A DNA stretch of 64,000 nucleotides from Chiua virens (lineage: Eukaryota; Basidiomycota; Agaricomycetes; Boletales; Boletaceae). Positions 60,001 to 64,000 of this stretch are shown piece after piece. Location: contig JAHNUO010000004.1 of assembly GCA_019787685.1 (NCBI GenBank), positions 310,001 through 374,000 on the forward strand, in the 5' to 3' direction. The position numbers were made by a program, and so were the translations under genes. The notes under the pieces are model-generated. The model had not been told where the DNA came from. It did not search any database and worked only from the letters and a program-made list of their open reading frames with translations. Every line of letters starts with the position of its first letter. Position 1 is the stretch's first letter.

Positions 60001-60530
60001 CTATATCCATCTTCAATTCCGCATTGACCGGATTTTATGCACCCAGTGATTTGAGTGGAACTGGTGGGATGCATAAGGAATATATCCAGTCCTGTCCAAT
60101 GTGGAGGGGTGAGGGTCCATGCTATGACTGTGTGTTTGTTAGAACAGATCCAGATACAGAGGGGATGCACAGGTATGAAATTGCCCATGTCTTTTGTTTT
60201 TTCTCCTTCATCTATAAGGGTGTCACTTACCCTTGTGCGGTCATATGTTGGTTTGATAAAGTTGGTGAGGAACCAGACAAGTCCACTGGAATGTGGGTTG
60301 TATGCCCGGCCACTCTTCCTGATCGTCAATCCAACTATGCAATCATTCATATTGACTCGGTTTACTGTGCGGCACACCTAATACCTGTCTACCGTGACTA
60401 GTACTCGCCCCATCTCACTGGAGATAAAACCACATCACTCATACAACACATTCAACTCCTTCTATGTCAATAAGTATGCCGACCACCACTCATTCATGAT
60501 TGCATCTTGATCATGTATGCAAGTCCTTTT
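57041..60530 (+). pseudogene. Plavaka-type transposase, element 3, decayed
   Basis: The ATG at 57041 leads to a zinc finger (CEHSGCNHWFKTLAG, then a TGA, TKHRLAAHP). Blocks follow in family order: SRPQFETADLLYRHNEIS, MLTNPDFKDSFDYGSFQEY, FMSGDWAWLH, FTNDFSHANIHQLIAPDL, LHQLIKGVFKDHLVDWVEK, RFKQWTGDDSKALMK, FSLPRQHAIKHYPELIWLF, GAPNGLCSLITE, and the C-terminal domain (HLELPYYDGAISIFNSALT, FYAPSDLSGTGGMHKEYI, MWRGEGPCYDCVFVRTDPD, STGMWVVCPATLP). The middle (57,950-58,600) is riddled with stops. The C-terminal domain at 59961-60401 is still open. Confidence 0.78.
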
Positions 60531-60779
60531 CCTGGTGAGTCAATTTTCCTCATTGATTGCTATATCGCAAAGCTCACCCTCCACATAACCATTGTACTGT
60601 TACTCCTCCATACAGGCATCCAACTCCATGTTCATTCTAGACCCCTTTGTGGCATCATCAAGTAGTCCCTCATCATTGTATGGCCAACTTCAGTATCCAT
60701 TGCCACCCTCCTCTCATTTGCCCCCAGGTACCAAGGATTACACTGTAAGGCCCTGATTCTCTCAACCAGTTCTGTATTG

Positions 60780-62930
60780 ATACCCAGAATCAAGCTTTTT
60801 CTGCAGTCATTCGCACCGACATGGGCACTAAACATAAATCATCGGCAGCAATCAGGTGGCTTCTCAACCCCCCTACGCCACTGTGCCTCCACCCCTTCGT
60901 CCGTATCCACTGCAAAGGCAGATCCTGCTTCCAGAATCGCCTTCCATTTCCTTGCTCCCCTCCCCTCCCCTCACTTCACTCTTCGCTCCCCTCAATCAAA
61001 GGCCAAAACTGACACATACCTAAAGGGTCAGGCAGAGACAATGAAATGTATCTGCATCCACAATATGGAGAATTCAGACGAGGAGTGGGGCCTCATCAAG
61101 GATGACTCGACCAGGTGAGGTGGAGGAACATCATGATGTTCCACCCAGAAAACCATTCTCAGAAAGACTCCCCCTTCTCTCCTGCCAATCCAAGAATCAT
61201 TTACACAGCCCCAGGAAACCTCGTCCAATAATCCCATACCCCAGAAGGGCAGCACTCTCAATGAGGTTACCAAGGCAATATCACCTGGCAGCCACATCTT
61301 GAAGAGACACACTCGCTCAAGACCTGTTTCACTTGAGCTGCTGGAAAGCGTAAATCGGACCCCATCACCTTCTGCTTCATCTCACACTGTGTGTGTTCTT
61401 TTTTATTCAATGCCTTCCATACTCAAACCTCACTGATAGCCCAACAAGGACACATTAAACTTACTACCAGTTGCCTTCCTATTGGCCCATCTGTAATCAG
61501 ATATCAATCCTCGATGTACCTTCCCAGCTAGGGTACAACTCAGGACCCCCCCATACCATGAAGACAACTTACTGGCAGCAGTGAACCACCCCCGTCCTTC
61601 CAGATGAATGCACCCAACACTGTTCCTTGCCAACCTATGAAGCACCTTGTGAACAACAGTTCTGCATCGCTCTTCTTTGGACCATCAATTCCTCAGACCA
61701 CAGTCCAAGACTTGCACACTGTACCTCATCAAATGCCCCTACAGTACCCACAAGGCTATATGTCATGTCAGTGGCCAACAGGCACAGCTATACAGGACCA
61801 GGTGGCAAGATAATAGCTACCTTCCCATGGCAATCTACCCTCAACATATCATCCCCGGATTCATCTCCAGTGTCACTGCCTCACGACAATCACTGATGTT
61901 GTGGATGATGAAGACAACATGTTCTTTGAGCCATGTCATCCACTGGAAATGTCATTAGTGTTCCACATGAATGAGGGCACACCATCCCCCAGGTCAGAAA
62001 AGGAAAAAGGGATATGCTCCCATTAAAATGTAAGCCTCATGATTCTAGTGTTGCATTTAGTGATGATGAGGATACATCACACAGTGTGGGCACTTCCCTC
62101 TCGGCAATGCCACAGACTTCAATGTCTGCTTCTTCTCTGAATTCAGGACATTGGGGATGACTTGATCCACTGGGCTGCATACCAGAATCTAATTCTGGCT
62201 GGCCAATGCCATTTGTCATTACTGGCTCAAAAGACGATTTCCGAACAAATGAGGATGGCATGGATGTGGATGCATTCATTCTTCAAAATGTCCATTGCAA
62301 CTCCAACACAATGGAGCAAAGGTAATTTTGTCTGGTTCTATTTGACCCACTGATCAGAATCTCGTATGCAAATACCAGATTAGCCCATGCATCCTTGCGT
62401 TCCAACGCATATATCCCCTGTCACAACGGCTCAACTGCAAATAGCTTCAGAGAAGTCTGGTTCTCGATCTTCATCAAACAGTTCTGTGATAACAGTGAAT
62501 TCACCAATGCTCATACAATGTCAGGTGGTTAGCTCTACATCACAGTGGCTCCCTGTCTCTCCATTGCATTCACATTCTAGACCTGTGGCAAACAACAAGC
62601 TGGAACACTCTGACAAAGAATTTGTTGAAATTAATTGAATTGGGAGTGGTGAATTTGGGAAAGTCCTCACAGTTCAATCCAGGAATGGATCTCCAAACAG
62701 TGTACGGGCTGTCAAATGGTCAAAGCCAATGATTTGAAGGATCCCAGCACCAGTAGTATGTACTTTCGTTTGCCTGTTTAATATCTGCACAACTTATTCT
62801 TACTGTCGCAGGTTGCATCTATGTGAGGTTGATGTCTTGCAGTACCTCTCCCGGGTGGCAAAGTGTTTCCCCGACTGGATGAAGCCAGGGTTTGGAAAGT
62901 ATCTGCAGGACTTGAGTAATGTAAGTGGGA
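60780..62930 (+). pseudogene. Wee1-like protein kinase gene fragment
   Basis: The right end encodes a kinase N-lobe: EFVEIN, a TGA, then the glycine loop IGSGEFGKVLTV, the ATP lysine in VRAVKWSKP, and after an intron (GTATGT...GTCGCAG, about 62758-62812) the helix-C part CEVDVLQYLSRVAKC. The sequence then stops resembling a kinase at about 62930, so the C-lobe with catalytic HRD and DFG motifs is missing. Upstream low-complexity parts (FSTPLRHCASTPSSVSTAK near 60860 and DGMDVDAFILQNVHC near 62255) fit the N-terminus of basidiomycete Wee1. Several stops are CGA-to-TGA type. A captured or duplicated gene piece is likely; another kinase family is possible. Confidence 0.5.
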
Positions 62931-63599
62931 CAGGTCGAAAAACTTCAGTCATTTAATTTCATATGCCGGTGGAATGTGGTGAAGTGGTGAATGACTACTG
63001 TACTTTGACTACTTAATCCGACTTGATCCGGTTTTCTAATTGTGACTCGAGAAAATCCTGAAGATGCTTGAGCAAAAATGCCTTAACTCTGCCTTAGCAG
63101 TCCCTTGTACTAGTTTAATCACTCTGGTCACTTTTTCTTGGCAACTAAGAGCACCAAGTCCAGATAAGGCCAGTGGGCCAATTGCTGATGTGACGCTCAG
63201 ATGAATACTCACGTGCACATGCATGATACCTCTACATGATGACATAATGTATGGTCTTGTCCCAGCTACTTTCCCTTTCGTGCCAGTCAAACCAACAATC
63301 CACGAGGCCTTCAAGTTCTTGAAGTACGCCATCCCCTCATTTGCAGACGACCTTGCCCATCCACTACCTGCCGCACAGCTACCCCCAACTTTATTGAAGG
63401 CTGGTTGCTAACTCCCCGGCCGAAACGCTGATCCGGCAGACAGTTGGTAATATGGCAGTCACGGGTATACCGCAACGCATGCCTCCCTGTCACCTCCATA
63501 CAGAAAGGGGCAGTATACTACTCGAGTGGCATAAATACGTACGTCTCCCTTCCATCTTTTGAGTATCTGGGTCATAATTTCAACCTTTCATCTTCTCTC
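62931..63599. other. spacer, promoter of secreted protein copy 2 at right end
   Basis: No gene is seen in the left part. The transition back from CpG-poor repeat DNA to CpG-containing sequence occurs around 63,400. CATAAATA at 63530-63537 is a likely TATA box, 63 bases before the ATG at 63600. Confidence 0.4.
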
Positions 63600-64000
63600 A
63601 TGTACTTTGTTTCCTTGCTTGTATTCGTGGCTGCCGTGTTAGCAGTTCCCCCTGGCGATCTCGAGTTTGACATTACCTTTCCAGGAGCAGGACAAATATT
63701 GGTAGCAAATGAGATCTATGACGCCGAGTGGTATGTGGACGCGTTCTTGCACGACCCATCCTCGAATTGCCTCCTTTGCAGGAAAATGCAGGATGGTACC
63801 GAAATACCCCCATTGGTCGATGGGTTGTACATCAGACGATGGAGCGAAAATGACCAACATGACCAAGGTATGTTCTCGCCCGCTTCACCCGGTATCGCCA
63901 TTGAGCAAGCTTGTAGTCTATTATCCGCTGGCTCGCAGTTTCAGTCTTCTTGATGACAAGGTTTCATTCGAAATCCCTTCGGCTCAATTCACCCCCGACA
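63600..64000 (+). CDS. small secreted protein, copy 2, partial
   Basis: The ATG at 63600 gives a signal peptide (MYFVSLLVFVAAVLA). Exon 1 runs to 63867 and a 49 bp intron (GTATGT ... TTGTAG) fits 63868-63916, after which the frame continues LLDDKVSFEIPSAQFTPD to the window edge. It shares WYVDAFL and the C-terminal F-IP motif with copy 1 at 2318-2772, with an intron in about the same place. The proteins are otherwise well diverged. An in-frame reading through the intron stops at 63951-63953. Confidence 0.6.

Noticed and set aside
63444..63953. A 169-residue protein starting upstream of 63600.
   Set aside because: The ATG at 63600 gives a proper signal peptide, follows a TATA-like box at 63530, and matches copy 1; the upstream part lies over the promoter.
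1..64000. CRISPR arrays, bacterial operons or phage genes.
   Set aside because: Introns, TATA boxes and gene content are fungal; no regularly spaced repeats were seen.
1..64000. tRNA or rRNA genes.
   Set aside because: I saw no convincing cloverleaf or T-arm motif by eye, but a covariance-model scan (tRNAscan-SE, Infernal) would be needed to exclude them.

Overview
The window is nuclear DNA from a filamentous basidiomycete, most likely an Agaricomycete. The evidence is genes cut by many 45-60 bp GT-AG introns, very short exons, a fungal chitin synthase, a DIM-5/Clr4-type histone methyltransferase, and Plavaka, pogo, Ty1/copia and Ty3/gypsy elements of types common in mushroom genomes. I cannot name the species. 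All spliced models were made by eye from frame, splice sites and family knowledge.

Bases 1-22,250 are an ordinary gene-dense segment. In order they hold the 3' end of a WDR7/rabconnectin-like gene (+), a small secreted protein gene (-), a GH20 beta-N-acetylhexosaminidase (-), a 1,737-residue SET-domain H3K9 methyltransferase-like gene (-), a 13-exon chitin synthase (-) and a small membrane protein (-). After about 2 kb with no clear gene come a seven-bladed WD40 gene (+), a helical protein with a conserved C-terminal region (+) and a TPR-like gene (-). Chitin synthase and hexosaminidase both act on chitin but nothing shows that they are co-regulated.

Bases 22,800-60,500 are a nest of mobile elements. 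The oldest layer is three Plavaka-type DNA transposons (27,988-30,918; 41,368-44,830; 57,041-60,530), each with a second gene on the opposite strand facing away, a pogo-type transposase (31,382-33,769) and a truncated Ty1/copia element (35,596-39,240). Later arrivals are two TA-flanked MITEs, at least ten LTRs of four families, most solo and with readable target-site duplications, and one complete but inactivated 9.7 kb Ty3/gypsy chromovirus (46,907-56,635) flanked by CTTTT. The chromovirus has a self-priming signal of the Tf1 type, a possible -1 frameshift site between gag and pol, and a pol frame that runs past the chromodomain into about 400 residues with zinc knuckles. Most in-frame stops in these elements are TGA or TAG codons one C-to-T or G-to-A change from a sense codon, pointing to cytosine-deamination or RIP-like decay.

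Bases 60,780-62,930 hold a broken Wee1-like kinase gene fragment. The window ends in a second copy of the small secreted protein gene seen near the left end.
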